The notes: a model not told the origin generated them from the letters alone. Shown: positions 46,558-56,511, counted from the stretch's first letter. The stretch: 63,957 nucleotides of DNA from Coriobacteriia bacterium (GCA_015655215.1 JAATFL010000019.1:1-63957); one strand, 5' to 3'. Numbers and translations: made by a program.

Positions 46558-47448
46558 ATGGGTTCGTGCGGGAAATCGATGCCGGAGGCCGTCGACCGTC
46601 ATGGCGACCCCGAATCTGACTCGGGTGTCATCGATCCCGTCATCGGCCCATCGGTCCTCGCCGCTCCCACCGCCACCGCCGATTCCCGTGAGCCGGACTC
46701 GCAGCCGCGGCTCGTGGGCTTCGAAGGGCGCATCTCCAGGAAACCGGCCACGGCGGTTGTCATCGTCGCGGGAGGGTCCGGCGAGCGTTTCGGAAGGCAC
46801 GGGGGCAAGCAGATGGTCGAGCTTCTCGGCAAGCCGATGCTCACGTGGTCGGCCGAGGCGTTCGACGCCGTGCCCGATGTGGGGCTCATCGTCGTGGTCT
46901 GTCCGCGTGAACAGGCCGAGGAGTACTGCCATCTCGCCTTCGACCCCTACCCATTCGTCACGCCCATACAGATGGTCCCCTCCGGTGAGATCCGACAGGA
47001 GTCGTCGATGGCCGGCATCGCAGCCGTCCCCGAGTCATACGAGCAGATCGCCATCCACGACGGGGCACGTCCGCTCATCACGCCCGAACTCATCATGCAT
47101 GCGATCTCCACGCTCAGGGGCAACCTCGACGCGGATGGTGTGCTCGTGGGCCATCCGGCGATCGACACGCTCAAGGTGGTGGGAGACGGGGTCGTCATCG
47201 GGACACCGGACCGTTCGATGTTCTGGGTGGCGCAGACCCCCCAGGTCTTTCGCGCCGCCATCTGCCGAAGAGCCTTCTCCACGGCCATGGCGGAGGGCTT
47301 CGTCGGCACTGACGACTCGTCGCTCATCGAGCGTATCGGCGGTAAGGTGATGCTGGTCGACGGCCCCCGGGATAACATCAAGGTCACCGTGCCCGAGGAT
47401 CTGCCTCCTGCCAGGGCGACGCTCATCGCCCGCATGCATCGAGGCTGA
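46558..47448 (+). CDS. ispD: IspD, MEP cytidylyltransferase
   Basis: 296 residues. Catalytic core: ATAVVIVAGGSGERFGRHGG KQM (P-loop-like nucleotide site), AIHDGARPLITPELI, FWVAQTPQVFRAAI, VGTDDSSLIERIGG and VPEDLPPARA. It makes CDP-methylerythritol in the non-mevalonate isoprenoid pathway. About 63 residues precede the core (GSCGKSMPEAVDRHG and onward), an acidic, low-complexity extension not found in typical 230-residue IspD; a later start could remove it, but AGGAGG supports ATG 46558. ispF follows about 230 bases on. Confidence 0.95.
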   Translation: MGSCGKSMPEAVDRHGDPESDSGVIDPVIGPSVLAAPTATADSREPDSQPRLVGFEGRISRKPATAVVIVAGGSGERFGRHGGKQMVELLGKPMLTWSAEAFDAVPDVGLIVVVCPREQAEEYCHLAFDPYPFVTPIQMVPSGEIRQESSMAGIAAVPESYEQIAIHDGARPLITPELIMHAISTLRGNLDADGVLVGHPAIDTLKVVGDGVVIGTPDRSMFWVAQTPQVFRAAICRRAFSTAMAEGFVGTDDSSLIERIGGKVMLVDGPRDNIKVTVPEDLPPARATLIARMHRG

Positions 47449-47680
47449 CAGCCCGCACCCGCCCACCCTCGTCTCGGTGCCTGCGCCCACGGGGTGCGGG
47501 GATGCGCGGGTCGCACCGCTACGTTCAAGCAAGGGTTTCGGCCGGCGCCCCCGCAAGACGGTCCCGCTCTGCTACCATTCACGGAACGCGGCGATCGGGA
47601 CGGGGCGGCGACGTCGACCGCGCGATGGCACGGGAGGTGTGGGCCGAACGTCTACGAGGTATCGAATGGGAGGTGGGGAC

Positions 47681-48268
47681 ATGGAGGGGGCTTCGACGCC
47701 GTCTGCACACGAGACGTTGCACGTGGGTCTGGGCTACGACGTCCATGCCCTTGTGAGGGACCGTCCACTCATCATAGGTGGCGTGCACGTCCCCTGCGAG
47801 CTCGGGCTTCTCGGCCATTCGGATGCCGACGTGCTCGCCCATGCACTCACCGACGCCATACTCGGCGCGATGCGCGCGGGGGATATCGGCCAACTCTTTC
47901 CCGACACCGACCCCGCTTACGAGAACGCCGATTCGATCGTGCTGCTCTCGCAGGTGGCCCAGCTCATGCGCACCCAAGGTTATCGCCTGGTCGATGCCGA
48001 TTGCGTGATAGCTGCCCAGGAACCCCGGTTGTCACCGTATCGTGACGCCATGCGCGAGAGGCTCGCAGGTGCCCTCGGCGTCGATGTCCAGTCCGTCGGC
48101 GTCAAGGCGACGACGACGGAGCACTTGGGGTTCGAGGGCCGTGGTGAGGGAATCTCCGCCCAGGCCGTCGTCATCCTCGCGGTCGGTGCCGCACGTTGCA
48201 CCTGTAGCAACTCCTCGGTCCAGGCACCGGGGACAGGCACGGACGCAACCATACACGGCATCCTTTAG
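47681..48268 (+). CDS. ispF: IspF, 2C-methyl-D-erythritol 2,4-cyclodiphosphate synthase
   Basis: 195 residues. GLGYDVHALVRDRPLIIGGV holds the Asp/His zinc ligands, and LGLLGHSDADVLAHALTDAI, GDIGQLFPDTDP and VKATTTEHLGFEGRGEGI are all family motifs. ATG 47681 is placed six bases after GGGAGGT; an ATG at 47666 lies before that site. It cyclises CDP-ME 2-phosphate. The C-terminal 25 residues (CTCSNSSVQAPGTGTDA) are extra. It is 10 bases upstream of cysE, so the two are co-transcribed. Confidence 0.96.
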   Translation: MEGASTPSAHETLHVGLGYDVHALVRDRPLIIGGVHVPCELGLLGHSDADVLAHALTDAILGAMRAGDIGQLFPDTDPAYENADSIVLLSQVAQLMRTQGYRLVDADCVIAAQEPRLSPYRDAMRERLAGALGVDVQSVGVKATTTEHLGFEGRGEGISAQAVVILAVGAARCTCSNSSVQAPGTGTDATIHGIL

Positions 48269-48278
48269 GGGGTCCCCT

Positions 48279-49133
48279 ATGTTCGATAGAATTCGTGAGG
48301 ATATCGCGACCGCGAAGGGCACCGATCCGGCCGCACCAACCACCGCCACCGTCTTCTTCTGCTACTCCGGCCTGCACGCGCTCTGGGGGCATCGATGGGA
48401 GCACTGGCTCTGGAACCATCATCGCCATGGCTATGCTCGCTGGCATTCCGGCATGACGCGCCACTTCACCGGCGTGGAGATACACCCGGCGGCCCAGATC
48501 GGACATCGCGTCTTCATCGACCACGGCATGGGCGTCGTCATCGGAGAGACGGCCATCATCGGCGATGACTGCACGCTCTACCAAGGGTGCACGCTTGGCG
48601 GGACCGGCAAGGAGACCGGCAAGCGACACCCCACCCTCGGCAACAACGTCGTCGTCGGCGTGGGCGCAGCCGTGCTGGGAAGCGTCGTGATCGGCGACAA
48701 CACCAAGATCGGCGGCGGTGCCGTCGTGGTGGACGACGTGCCGAGCGACTGCACCGTCGTGGGGATACCGGGTCGTGTCGTATGGCAGGGCGGCCGTCGC
48801 GTGGGATACGCGGACGCCCGAACCGCCGCTCGCCAAGAGGTGCTTCCCGATCCCGTCTTCGCACTCATCGAGCAGTTGCAGCAGCGCATCGACCTCCTCG
48901 ACCGTCGCGTCTCGCATCTGCAATCCTGCCTGAGCACCTCCTCTCGGGGGGCGTCGCCCTCCTCGCAACCGGAACCCGCGACCATGTCGGTGTCGCAGGA
49001 TGCAATGGTGGGGAACCCGTCGCTCGCCGCCCAGACGCTCTTCGACGGCAACGAGATGCGGATCGCCATCGAGTCCGAGGAGTTCAAGAAGGAGATGTAC
49101 TCGACCGATTCGTCGACGGAGGATTCCCAGTAG
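48279..49133 (+). CDS. cysE: Serine O-acetyltransferase (EpsC/CysE type)
   Basis: 284 residues. Left-handed beta-helix hexapeptide repeats run from GVEIHPAAQIGHRVFIDHGM through GETAIIGDDCTLYQGCTLGG to GDNTKIGGGAVVVDDVPSD. The catalytic His/Asp lie in FIDHGMGVVIGE and the acceptor loop in GKRHPTLG. It makes O-acetylserine for cysteine synthesis. The last 100 residues (coiled coil ALIEQLQQRIDLLDRRVSHL plus a Ser-rich tail) exceed the usual length. It lies just before cysS, so precursor supply and charging of cysteine share a transcript. Confidence 0.94.
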   Translation: MFDRIREDIATAKGTDPAAPTTATVFFCYSGLHALWGHRWEHWLWNHHRHGYARWHSGMTRHFTGVEIHPAAQIGHRVFIDHGMGVVIGETAIIGDDCTLYQGCTLGGTGKETGKRHPTLGNNVVVGVGAAVLGSVVIGDNTKIGGGAVVVDDVPSDCTVVGIPGRVVWQGGRRVGYADARTAARQEVLPDPVFALIEQLQQRIDLLDRRVSHLQSCLSTSSRGASPSSQPEPATMSVSQDAMVGNPSLAAQTLFDGNEMRIAIESEEFKKEMYSTDSSTEDSQ

Positions 49134-49252
49134 ACGTCGCCTTTTCGGCACGTGTCCCGTCTGCATCCGTTTGAGCTCCCAACCCGCTCGCTGACCACAG
49201 GACCATCGGCGACTCGACCTTCTCGACAGCGACCCGTCTCAAGGAAGTGACC

Positions 49253-50830
49253 ATGCGCCTCTACAACACGATGACCCGCTCCAAACAGGAGTTCACACCA
49301 CGCGCGACGGGGAGGGTCTCCATGTACGTGTGCGGTCCCACCGTCTACAACCACATCCACATCGGCAACGCCCGCACGTTCCTCTCCTTCGACATCATCC
49401 GCCGATACCTCGAATGGAGCGGCTACGATGTCACGTTCGTGAGCAATCTCACCGACGTGGATGACAAGATCATCAAACGTGCCGCCCAGGAGGGGATCGC
49501 GCCTTCGGAGGTGGCGGAGAAGTACGCCGCCGCCTTCATCGACGCCATGCACGCCCTCGGGGTCGAGGATCCCACGGTGCGTCCTCGCGCCACACGGGAG
49601 ATCCCCGGTATGGTCGAGCTGATCGCTAAGCTCATCGATGGCGGGCATGCCTATACGACCTGCGACGGCGACGTCTACTTCTCCGTACGCTCGTTCCCTG
49701 CGTACGGCAAGCTCTCCGGTCGCAACATCGACGAGCTCGAGGGCGGACATCGCGAGTTGGCCTCCTCTTCCGACGCATCCATCGCCGACCGCAAGGAGGA
49801 CCCGCTCGACTTCGCGCTCTGGAAGGCCGCCAAGCTCGGTGAGCCCCAGTGGCCCTCTCCGTGGGGTGAGGGTCGTCCCGGATGGCACATCGAGTGTTCT
49901 GCGATGTCCGAGAAGTACCTCGGTCTGCCGTTCGACATCCATGGCGGCGGGGGCGACCTCGTCTTCCCGCATCATGAGAACGAGATCGCCCAATCCGAGG
50001 CGGTCTCGGGCACGACGTTCGCCAACTACTGGATGCACACCGGCATGCTCACCGTGGACGGCGAGAAGATGAGCAAGTCGTTGGGGAACTTCGTCCTGCT
50101 CAAGGACAGCTTGGCGGAGTACCCGGCGAGCGTGCTGCGCATGCTCTCACTGCAGACGCACTATCGCAGCGTGCTCGATTACTCACCGGCACAGATGGAT
50201 GCGGCGCAGGTCGCCCTCGATCGCATCGAGACGTGCGTTCGCAACGCTCGCTTCGCTGCCACGTCGGCCGGCGTCGTCGTCAAGCCCATCGCCGGCATCC
50301 CGGCTCGTGGTTCCGCTACCGAGAGATTCCCCGAACTCGTCGGCGAGCATGTCCCTCCTCGGACGAGGAGGCTGGCCGACGTCTGCCTCACCACCTGGGG
50401 GCGCTTTGTCTCCGAGATGGACGACGACTTCAACACGGCATCCGCCCTTGGTTCCATCTTCACGCTCGTCGCCGAGGTCAACGCGTTCATCCACGACCAT
50501 CCCGATGGCATCTCGCCATCCGAGGCGGAGACGATCGAGGCTTCCACCGGCGTCATCGTCGCGCTCATGCACGTCTTCGGCATCGAACTCGCCGTCGAGC
50601 GTGTTGTCGCGTGGCCGTGCGAGGCGGTCTCGTTGGCGTTGCGAATCGCCGACTATGCGGGCGACGACCCCCACGTTGCCGTCGACGTCCTGCTCGATGC
50701 CCGGGCCGCTGCTCGCTCGCAGGGTCGTTGTGACACCGCCGATGCGGTGAGGGACGGGCTGGCCGGTCTGGGCTTTACCATCGAGGACACCCCCCGGGGA
50801 GCCCGCGTCATCTACAAGGGACGACTATGA
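49253..50830 (+). CDS. cysS: Cysteinyl-tRNA synthetase
   Basis: 525 residues. Zinc-site Cys and HIGH motif lie in YVCGPTVYNHIHIGNARTFL; later zinc ligands in GWHIECSAMS and FPHHENEIAQ; KMSKS in GEKMSKSLGNF. The C-terminal DALR-type anticodon domain has ASALGSIFTLVAEVNAFI. ATG 49253 sits seven bases after AAGGA; the in-frame GTG at 49247 is too close. An insertion between about 340 and 375 (VVKPIAGIPARGSATERF) is not usual. It overlaps rlmB by four bases. Confidence 0.97.
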   Translation: MRLYNTMTRSKQEFTPRATGRVSMYVCGPTVYNHIHIGNARTFLSFDIIRRYLEWSGYDVTFVSNLTDVDDKIIKRAAQEGIAPSEVAEKYAAAFIDAMHALGVEDPTVRPRATREIPGMVELIAKLIDGGHAYTTCDGDVYFSVRSFPAYGKLSGRNIDELEGGHRELASSSDASIADRKEDPLDFALWKAAKLGEPQWPSPWGEGRPGWHIECSAMSEKYLGLPFDIHGGGGDLVFPHHENEIAQSEAVSGTTFANYWMHTGMLTVDGEKMSKSLGNFVLLKDSLAEYPASVLRMLSLQTHYRSVLDYSPAQMDAAQVALDRIETCVRNARFAATSAGVVVKPIAGIPARGSATERFPELVGEHVPPRTRRLADVCLTTWGRFVSEMDDDFNTASALGSIFTLVAEVNAFIHDHPDGISPSEAETIEASTGVIVALMHVFGIELAVERVVAWPCEAVSLALRIADYAGDDPHVAVDVLLDARAAARSQGRCDTADAVRDGLAGLGFTIEDTPRGARVIYKGRL

Positions 50831-51768
50831 CATACCCCAATGCACACGGCACGAGTGGACGTAGACCCGGCGGTCATCCCGATGACCGTTCGGGTCGTCA
50901 TGCGCACGCCCCGGCGAACTCTCCCGCACGGGGGCGGTCGGCCTCGCATCGCGATGGTGGTCCTCAGGGACACCCGTCCCGCTCGGGCGTTCCCTCCTCC
51001 GCCGCCGCCCACACACGTGCTTCCGGTGGCATCGAGTACCTCGAGGGTCGCCATTCCGTGATCGAGGCACTCGCCGCGGGCATGCCCCTCAAGGGAATCC
51101 TCGTGGCCGATTATCTCCAGGAGGACGAGCGTGGTCTCGGCGACCTGCTCGCCGCGGCCGCGGCCGCGGGCGTGCCGACGCGCATCGTGGGCCGCGACGT
51201 CCTCGACCGTATCTCGGACCATGGGTCCCATCAAGGCGTCATCGGCGAGGCGCGTCCCTATACGTACGCCTCCATCGATGCCCTCGTACGGGCAGCCGCT
51301 GGCAAGGAATCGTCGCTCATCGTCGTGCTCGACCACGTGACCGACCCTGGCAACCTCGGTGCCATCGTCCGCAGTGCGGAGGTGGTCGGCGCCACGGGTC
51401 TCCTCATACCCAACCGTCGCTGCGCCCAGGTCACCGCCACCGCCTACAAGGCGTCTGCCGGGGCCGTCGCGCACGTGCCCGTCGCCCAGGAGGCGAACCT
51501 CGCGGCGTCCATCGAGACGCTCAAGAAGGCCGGCTTCTGGATCGCCGGTGCCAGCGAGCATGCCGAGGATGACGTATGGCATGCTCCGATGGAGGGGCGC
51601 CTGGCGCTTGTGATGGGCGCGGAGGGAGATGGGATATCCCGTCTCGTGCTGGATCGCTGCGATTTCCTCGTCCGCCTACCGCAGCATGGGCGGATCGAGT
51701 CGCTCAACGTGGCCCAGTCGGCCACGGCGCTGATGTACGAGTGGCTGCGTCGATCAGGGTTGGAGTGA
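50827..51768 (+). CDS. rlmB: RlmB/TrmH-family 23S rRNA 2'-O-methyltransferase
   Basis: 313 residues. A 65-residue Gly/Arg/His-rich N-terminal extension precedes the substrate-binding domain (IEYLEGRHSVIEALAAGMPL). The SPOUT knot has motif 1 LDHVTDPGNLGAIVRSAEVVG, motif 2 LALVMGAEGDGISRLV and motif 3 VRLPQHGRIESLNVAQSATA. It methylates a guanosine ribose in 23S rRNA (G2251 in E. coli). The overlap with cysS (ATGA) indicates coupling, as in Bacillus cysS-(mrnC)-rlmB. The mrnC gene usually between them is missing. Confidence 0.93.
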   Translation: MTYPNAHGTSGRRPGGHPDDRSGRHAHAPANSPARGRSASHRDGGPQGHPSRSGVPSSAAAHTRASGGIEYLEGRHSVIEALAAGMPLKGILVADYLQEDERGLGDLLAAAAAAGVPTRIVGRDVLDRISDHGSHQGVIGEARPYTYASIDALVRAAAGKESSLIVVLDHVTDPGNLGAIVRSAEVVGATGLLIPNRRCAQVTATAYKASAGAVAHVPVAQEANLAASIETLKKAGFWIAGASEHAEDDVWHAPMEGRLALVMGAEGDGISRLVLDRCDFLVRLPQHGRIESLNVAQSATALMYEWLRRSGLE

Positions 51769-51775
51769 TCGCACC

Positions 51776-52357
51776 ATGCCCGATTCGCATCCCGCACGGA
51801 CAGGTCCCCCGGGTCATGGCGTCCATCCGATGCGCGTCCTCATCGTCGATGGATACAACGTCATCCGGTCGGCCTCGTCCTATCAGGACCTCTCGCCCGA
51901 TGATTTCGACGGAGGACCCGGCTGGAACGCCGCCCGTGCGAAGCTGGTCGCCGACGTGGCGACCGTCGCCCAGGGCCTCTACGACGCGACCATCGTCTTC
52001 GACGGGGGAGGCAACCCGGAGTCGCAGGGCTCCGTGACGCACGAGGCGGGAATCGCCGTCATCTACTCGGCGGCCGGCACCGACGCCGACCAGGAGATCG
52101 AACGCCTGGCACATGAGGCCCGAGGTGGGGGTCGCGAGGTGGTGGTCGTCACCTCCGATGCAGCGACGCAGTGGACCGTCTACGGAGAGGGGGTCATGCG
52201 GATGTCATCGGCTGCCTTCTTCGGGGAGATATCGAGCGCGAACGCCTCGTGGCGCGAATCCAACCCCTCGCCGATGATGAAGAGGACGCTTGCCGAGCGC
52301 CTCGACTCCCAGACCGCCGCCGCGCTCGCCCGTTGGGCGCGTGGTGATCGCCCGTGA
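51776..52357 (+). CDS. YacP-like NYN-domain ribonuclease
   Basis: 193 residues. MRVLIVDGYNVIRSASSYQD is the NYN/PIN-like start with the first acidic ligand; ATIVFDGGGNPES, VIYSAAGTDADQEIERLAHE and VVVTSDAATQWTVYGEG give the other Asp sites. The YacP/Rae1 family cuts mRNA in the ribosomal A site in Bacillus. The order rlmB-yacP is the same there. The first 18 residues may be dispensable, as MRVLIVDG (ATG 51830) is a possible start. It is seven bases after rlmB. Confidence 0.92.
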   Translation: MPDSHPARTGPPGHGVHPMRVLIVDGYNVIRSASSYQDLSPDDFDGGPGWNAARAKLVADVATVAQGLYDATIVFDGGGNPESQGSVTHEAGIAVIYSAAGTDADQEIERLAHEARGGGREVVVVTSDAATQWTVYGEGVMRMSSAAFFGEISSANASWRESNPSPMMKRTLAERLDSQTAAALARWARGDRP

Positions 52358-52524
52358 CCGATTGCCGGAGACGCTCGGCCCCACTCGGTCCTGAAGCTTG
52401 AGGGAGGGGTGGGGCAGCGCGTCCTCACCGTCTGCCGTCTGGAGGCGATTACACGGCAAAAGATGCTGCACGTCTCACCGTTTTCGGGTAAACTGCCGTT
52501 TGCTCTTATGAAATTCGCTATGAC

Positions 52525-52599
52525 GCTGGTGTAGCTCAATGGCAGAGCAACGGTTTTGTAAACCGTAGGTTGCAGGTTCGACTCCCGTCACCAGCTCCA
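52525..52599 (+). tRNA. tRNA-Thr (TGT)
   Basis: 75 bases with CCA. Acceptor GCTGGTG/CACCAGC, anticodon stem ACGGT/ACCGT with loop TTTGTAA (anticodon TGT), T arm containing GGTTCGACTCC. Confidence 0.97.
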
Positions 52600-52712
52600 G
52601 CGCGAGTCTCACGACGGCGAATCGTTCGACCGCGCGTCAGCCGTGCTCTTGCACCGGGGTATCAGGGTTTCCTGTGGGAAGTCGATAGACACACCCGGTG
52701 GCGTGTACAGTG

Positions 52713-52742
52713 TTGACAGCGTATCTCCACGTGGCGTACCAT
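52713..52742 (+). promoter_or_regulatory. Candidate promoter of the Tyr-Thr-Met-tuf unit (distal)
   Basis: TTGACA at 52713-52718, 18 bases, TACCAT at 52737-52742. The -35 is consensus. Confidence 0.5.
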
Positions 52743-52789
52743 GCCATTCGCTGCGTGGGCGGCCTAGCCGTTCAGCGCGAGCATGCAAC

Positions 52790-52818
52790 TTGACAAGCGA
52801 AGAGCAGTTACGTAAAAC
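52790..52818 (+). promoter_or_regulatory. Candidate promoter of the Tyr-Thr-Met-tuf unit (proximal)
   Basis: TTGACA at 52790-52795, 17 bases, TAAAAC at 52813-52818, ending 41 bases before tRNA-Tyr. It is the best sigma-A-type promoter seen in the window. Confidence 0.65.
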
Positions 52819-52859
52819 GTTATCTCGCACCATATGGTTCCATCGTGTTTCCCGTGCAT

Positions 52860-52944
52860 GGGCGTGTGCCCGAGCGGTTAATGGGGACGGGCTGTAAACC
52901 CGTTGGCTCTGCCTACCAAGGTTCGAATCCTTGCGCGCCCACCA
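52860..52944 (+). tRNA. tRNA-Tyr (GTA)
   Basis: 85 bases with CCA. Acceptor GGGCGTG/CGCGCCC, anticodon stem CGGG/CCCG with loop containing CTGTAAA (GTA), a long variable arm, and T arm AGGTTCGAATCCT. Confidence 0.96.
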
Positions 52945-53016
52945 TTCACGGATCATCTTCCGGAGAGGTTCTCCTTCTCCGTTTCGAGTCGGACTGCCCG
53001 CAGGGCGGTCCCACAC

Positions 53017-53092
53017 GCCCGTATAGCTCAGTTGGTAGAGCACTTCGTTGGTAACGAAGAGGTCACCGGTTCAAGTCCGGTTGCGGGCTCCA
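53017..53092 (+). tRNA. tRNA-Thr (GGT)
   Basis: 76 bases with CCA. Acceptor GCCCGTA/TGCGGGC, anticodon stem CTTCG/CGAAG flanking loop TTGGTAA (GGT), T arm CGGTTCAAGTCCG. It is the second Thr isoacceptor in 500 bases. Confidence 0.97.
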
Positions 53093-53126
53093 TTCGTTTT
53101 TTCCATCGTCAAGATGGAAGGCATAC

Positions 53127-53203
53127 GGCGGTGTAGCTCAGCTGGTTAGAGCACACGGTTCATACCCGTGGCGTCACTGGTTCGAATCCAGTCACCGCTA
53201 CCA
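53127..53203 (+). tRNA. tRNA-Met (CAT)
   Basis: 77 bases with CCA. Acceptor GGCGGTG/CACCGCT, anticodon stem CACGG/CCGTG around TTCATAC (CAT). It lacks the unpaired C1-A72 of initiators, so it is an elongator; a tRNA-Ile2 with modified CAT cannot be excluded by sequence alone. Confidence 0.93.
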
Positions 53204-53305
53204 TTTGGTTCCCCTGCGTCACTCCCCACCGAGGGGCGACGCATTTGAAAACAATGCCTGTCGGACAGCCGTAAGGCGCCAGACTTCCCTGAAGGAGGAG
53301 CAAGC

Positions 53306-54493
<1,188 letters not shown>

Positions 54494-54516
54494 CTGCCCT
54501 TGCTTGACCTCTGTGG

Positions 54517-54549
54517 CGGAGCCCGGCGCGCTCAGCGTGACGGGCTCCG
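54517..54549 (+). terminator. tuf terminator
   Basis: CGGAGCCCG (54517-54525) and CGGGCTCCG (54541-54549), a 9-bp stem with a smaller internal GCGC/GCGT stem, followed by TTCCCTTTCC. Confidence 0.65.
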
Positions 54550-54596
54550 TTCCCTTTCCGCCCCCCGCCTGTTATGTGCGTGCAGTGGGATGTTGT

Positions 54597-54626
54597 TTGA
54601 CTGCATGGGATGACAGGTGATAAAGT
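54597..54626 (+). promoter_or_regulatory. Candidate promoter of rpmG-tRNA-Trp-secE-nusG
   Basis: TTGACT at 54597-54602, 18 bases, TAAAGT at 54621-54626; 48 bases before the rpmG start and just after the tuf terminator. Confidence 0.5.
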
Positions 54627-54674
54627 AATCCACCGCGTCGCGACCGGACGGCCGCGCGGTCAGTAGGAGGATTA

Positions 54675-54824
54675 ATGCGCACCATGGTCACGCTCGCCTG
54701 TACTGAATGCAAGCGTCGCAATTACACCACCACCAAGAACAAGCAGAACAATCCCGAGCGCATGGAGCTCAAGAAGTACTGTCGTTGGTGTGGCAAGCAC
54801 ACGCAACACAAGGAGACGCGTTAG
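54675..54824 (+). CDS. rpmG: Ribosomal protein L33
   Basis: 49 residues, [20 protein letters not shown] to HKETR. Two Cys pairs (CTEC and CRWC) show the zinc-binding C+ form of L33. TAGGAGG lies five bases before ATG 54675. It stands directly upstream of tRNA-Trp and secE, the usual place in firmicutes and actinobacteria. Confidence 0.97.
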   Translation: MRTMVTLACTECKRRNYTTTKNKQNNPERMELKKYCRWCGKHTQHKETR

Positions 54825-54836
54825 TCTCCATCCCCT

Positions 54837-54913
54837 AGGCCAGTAGCTCCAATTGGTAGAGCGGCGGTCTCCAAAACCGCTTGTTGGGGGTTCGAGTCCC
54901 TCCTGGCCTGCCA
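54837..54913 (+). tRNA. tRNA-Trp (CCA)
   Basis: 77 bases with CCA end. Acceptor AGGCCAG/CTGGCCT, anticodon stem GCGGT/ACCGC with loop CTCCAAA (anticodon CCA), T arm GGGGTTCGAGTCCC. It lies 12 bases after rpmG. Confidence 0.97.
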
Positions 54914-54996
54914 GTACATACCGTCGCAATGCCGATGAGGTGTTGCGACGTTTGCTGTAACATGTCTTGTGTACGAGAGGACAACCTGACGAACGG

Positions 54997-55374
54997 ATGA
55001 CGATGGCAGCGAGCAACAGGAAAAGAACGGGTGGCACCGATCCCGCCGATAAGCAGGGGGGGCGGGGGGCGGTCAAGAAGGCGAATCCTTCTGGCAAGGA
55101 GCCTGCGAAGGCTTCGACGAAGAAGGCGCCGGTAAAGTCCGCTGCCAAGAAATCGGTCAAGAAGGACAAGAAACCCAATATCTTCCAACGCTTCGTGCAG
55201 TATCTGCGCGACGTGCGCGTCGAACTCAAGCGCGTCATCTGGCCCACCAGACGCGAGGTGCTCAACTCGAGCCTGGTGGTCATCAGCGCCCTGCTCTTCT
55301 TCGGCGTCCTTATCTATCTTGTCGACACCGGGATCGTCCCCGTGCTCAGCGCCTTTTCCAAGTTAGCAGGTTAA
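54997..55374 (+). CDS. secE: Preprotein translocase subunit SecE
   Basis: 125 residues. A Lys/Ala-rich N-terminal extension of about 65 residues (AKASTKKAPVKSAAKKSVKK) precedes the conserved RFVQYLRDVRVELKRVIWPT and a single membrane helix (VVISALLFFGVLIYLVDTG). SecE clamps SecY in the translocon. ATG 54997 is a weakly supported choice (GAGAGG upstream). nusG follows after two bases. Confidence 0.95.
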   Translation: MTMAASNRKRTGGTDPADKQGGRGAVKKANPSGKEPAKASTKKAPVKSAAKKSVKKDKKPNIFQRFVQYLRDVRVELKRVIWPTRREVLNSSLVVISALLFFGVLIYLVDTGIVPVLSAFSKLAG

Positions 55375-55376
55375 GC

Positions 55377-55907
55377 ATGTCAAAGAAATGGTACGTGATC
55401 CACACATACTCAGGGTATGAGAACAAGGTCAAGACGGATTTGGAGATGCGCGTCGAGACGTTCGGTCTCGAGAACAGCATCTTCAAGATCGAGATTCCCA
55501 TGGAGACCGTCACCGAGATCAAGGATGACGGCCATCGGGTAACGTCGGAGAAGAAGGTCTTCCCCGGTTACGTCCTTGTCCGCATGGAGCTCGACGACCG
55601 TTCGTGGGGTGTCGTCCGCAACACGCCAGGCGTCACGGGCTTCGTTGGTTCCGAGGGGAATCCAGCCGCGCTCTCCCGTGAGGAGTACAACAAGATCATG
55701 GGACGTTCGAATTCGAACGCACCTAAGAGGATTTCAACGGACCTCGAGGTCGGCCAGTCAGTGAAGGTCATATCTGGTCCTCTCTCCGATTTCGACGGGG
55801 TCATTTCCGAGGTCAACCCGGATACGGGCAAGATCAAGGTCATGGTCTCCATCTTCGGGCGTGAGACGCCGGTCGAGCTTGCGTTCGATCAGGTCGCTCG
55901 GCTCTAA
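55377..55907 (+). CDS. nusG: Transcription antitermination/pausing factor NusG
   Basis: 176 residues. The NGN domain begins KKWYVIHTYSGYENKVKTDL and has KVFPGYVLVRMELDD and NTPGVTGFVG. The C-terminal KOW domain has VISGPLSDFDGVISEVNPDT. It binds RNA polymerase and links it to Rho or the ribosome. It follows secE by two bases and a terminator-like hairpin begins two bases after its stop. Confidence 0.98.
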   Translation: MSKKWYVIHTYSGYENKVKTDLEMRVETFGLENSIFKIEIPMETVTEIKDDGHRVTSEKKVFPGYVLVRMELDDRSWGVVRNTPGVTGFVGSEGNPAALSREEYNKIMGRSNSNAPKRISTDLEVGQSVKVISGPLSDFDGVISEVNPDTGKIKVMVSIFGRETPVELAFDQVARL

Positions 55908-55908
55908 G

Positions 55909-55944
55909 CTGCAAGCCCTGGCGCATTCGCGACGGGGCTTGCAG
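55909..55944 (+). terminator. nusG terminator
   Basis: CTGCAAGCCC and GGGCTTGCAG, perfect 10 bp, around a 16-base loop with a small GCG/CGC inner stem; followed by TCTTG. It separates secE-nusG from the ribosomal protein unit. Confidence 0.65.
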
Positions 55945-56085
55945 TCTTGATGCGAACCTGCATGACCCGCGCCCGTCACCGGGGGCTTCTCACGTGTCAT
56001 GAGGTCATAGATTAGACGATCGGCTGGCGTATGCTTCCTCTGCTCGGGAACGACGTCGACCACGCTGGAAAAGGCAGGTTTGGAA

Positions 56086-56511
56086 ATGGCTAAGAAAGTC
56101 ACCGGTTTCGTCAAGCTACAGATTCCCGGCGGTGCGGCGAACCCTGCGCCTCCCGTCGGTCCCGCCCTGGGCGCCCAAGGCGTCAACATCATGCAGTTCT
56201 GCCAGGCGTTCAACGCGCAGACCGCAGAGTCGCATGGCACGATCATCCCCGTCGAGATCACCATCTACGAGGACAAGTCCTTTACCTTCATCACCAAGAC
56301 GCCGCCTGCGGCCATCCTGATCAAGCAGGCCCTGAGCCTCAAGTCCGCCTCGGGCAGGCCCAACCTCGACAAGGTCGGCACGCTCACCAAGGCCCAGCTC
56401 AAGGAGATCGCCGAGATCAAGATGCCCGACCTCAACGCGAACGACATCGAGGCCGCGATGAAGATCGTCGCCGGCACCGCTCGTTCGATGGGCGTCCTGG
56501 TAGAGCAGTAG
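56086..56511 (+). CDS. rplK: Ribosomal protein L11
   Basis: 141 residues. [20 protein letters not shown] and [15 protein letters not shown] form the N-terminal thiostrepton-region domain; the C-terminal RNA-binding domain ends [18 protein letters not shown]. It binds the GTPase-associated centre of 23S rRNA. ATG 56086 was chosen because L11 proteins start MAKK. rplA follows about 100 bases on. Confidence 0.98.
   Translation: MAKKVTGFVKLQIPGGAANPAPPVGPALGAQGVNIMQFCQAFNAQTAESHGTIIPVEITIYEDKSFTFITKTPPAAILIKQALSLKSASGRPNLDKVGTLTKAQLKEIAEIKMPDLNANDIEAAMKIVAGTARSMGVLVEQ

Noticed and set aside
53127-53203. Initiator tRNA-fMet
   Set aside because: It lacks the C1-A72 mismatch expected of initiators, so it was called an elongator Met tRNA.
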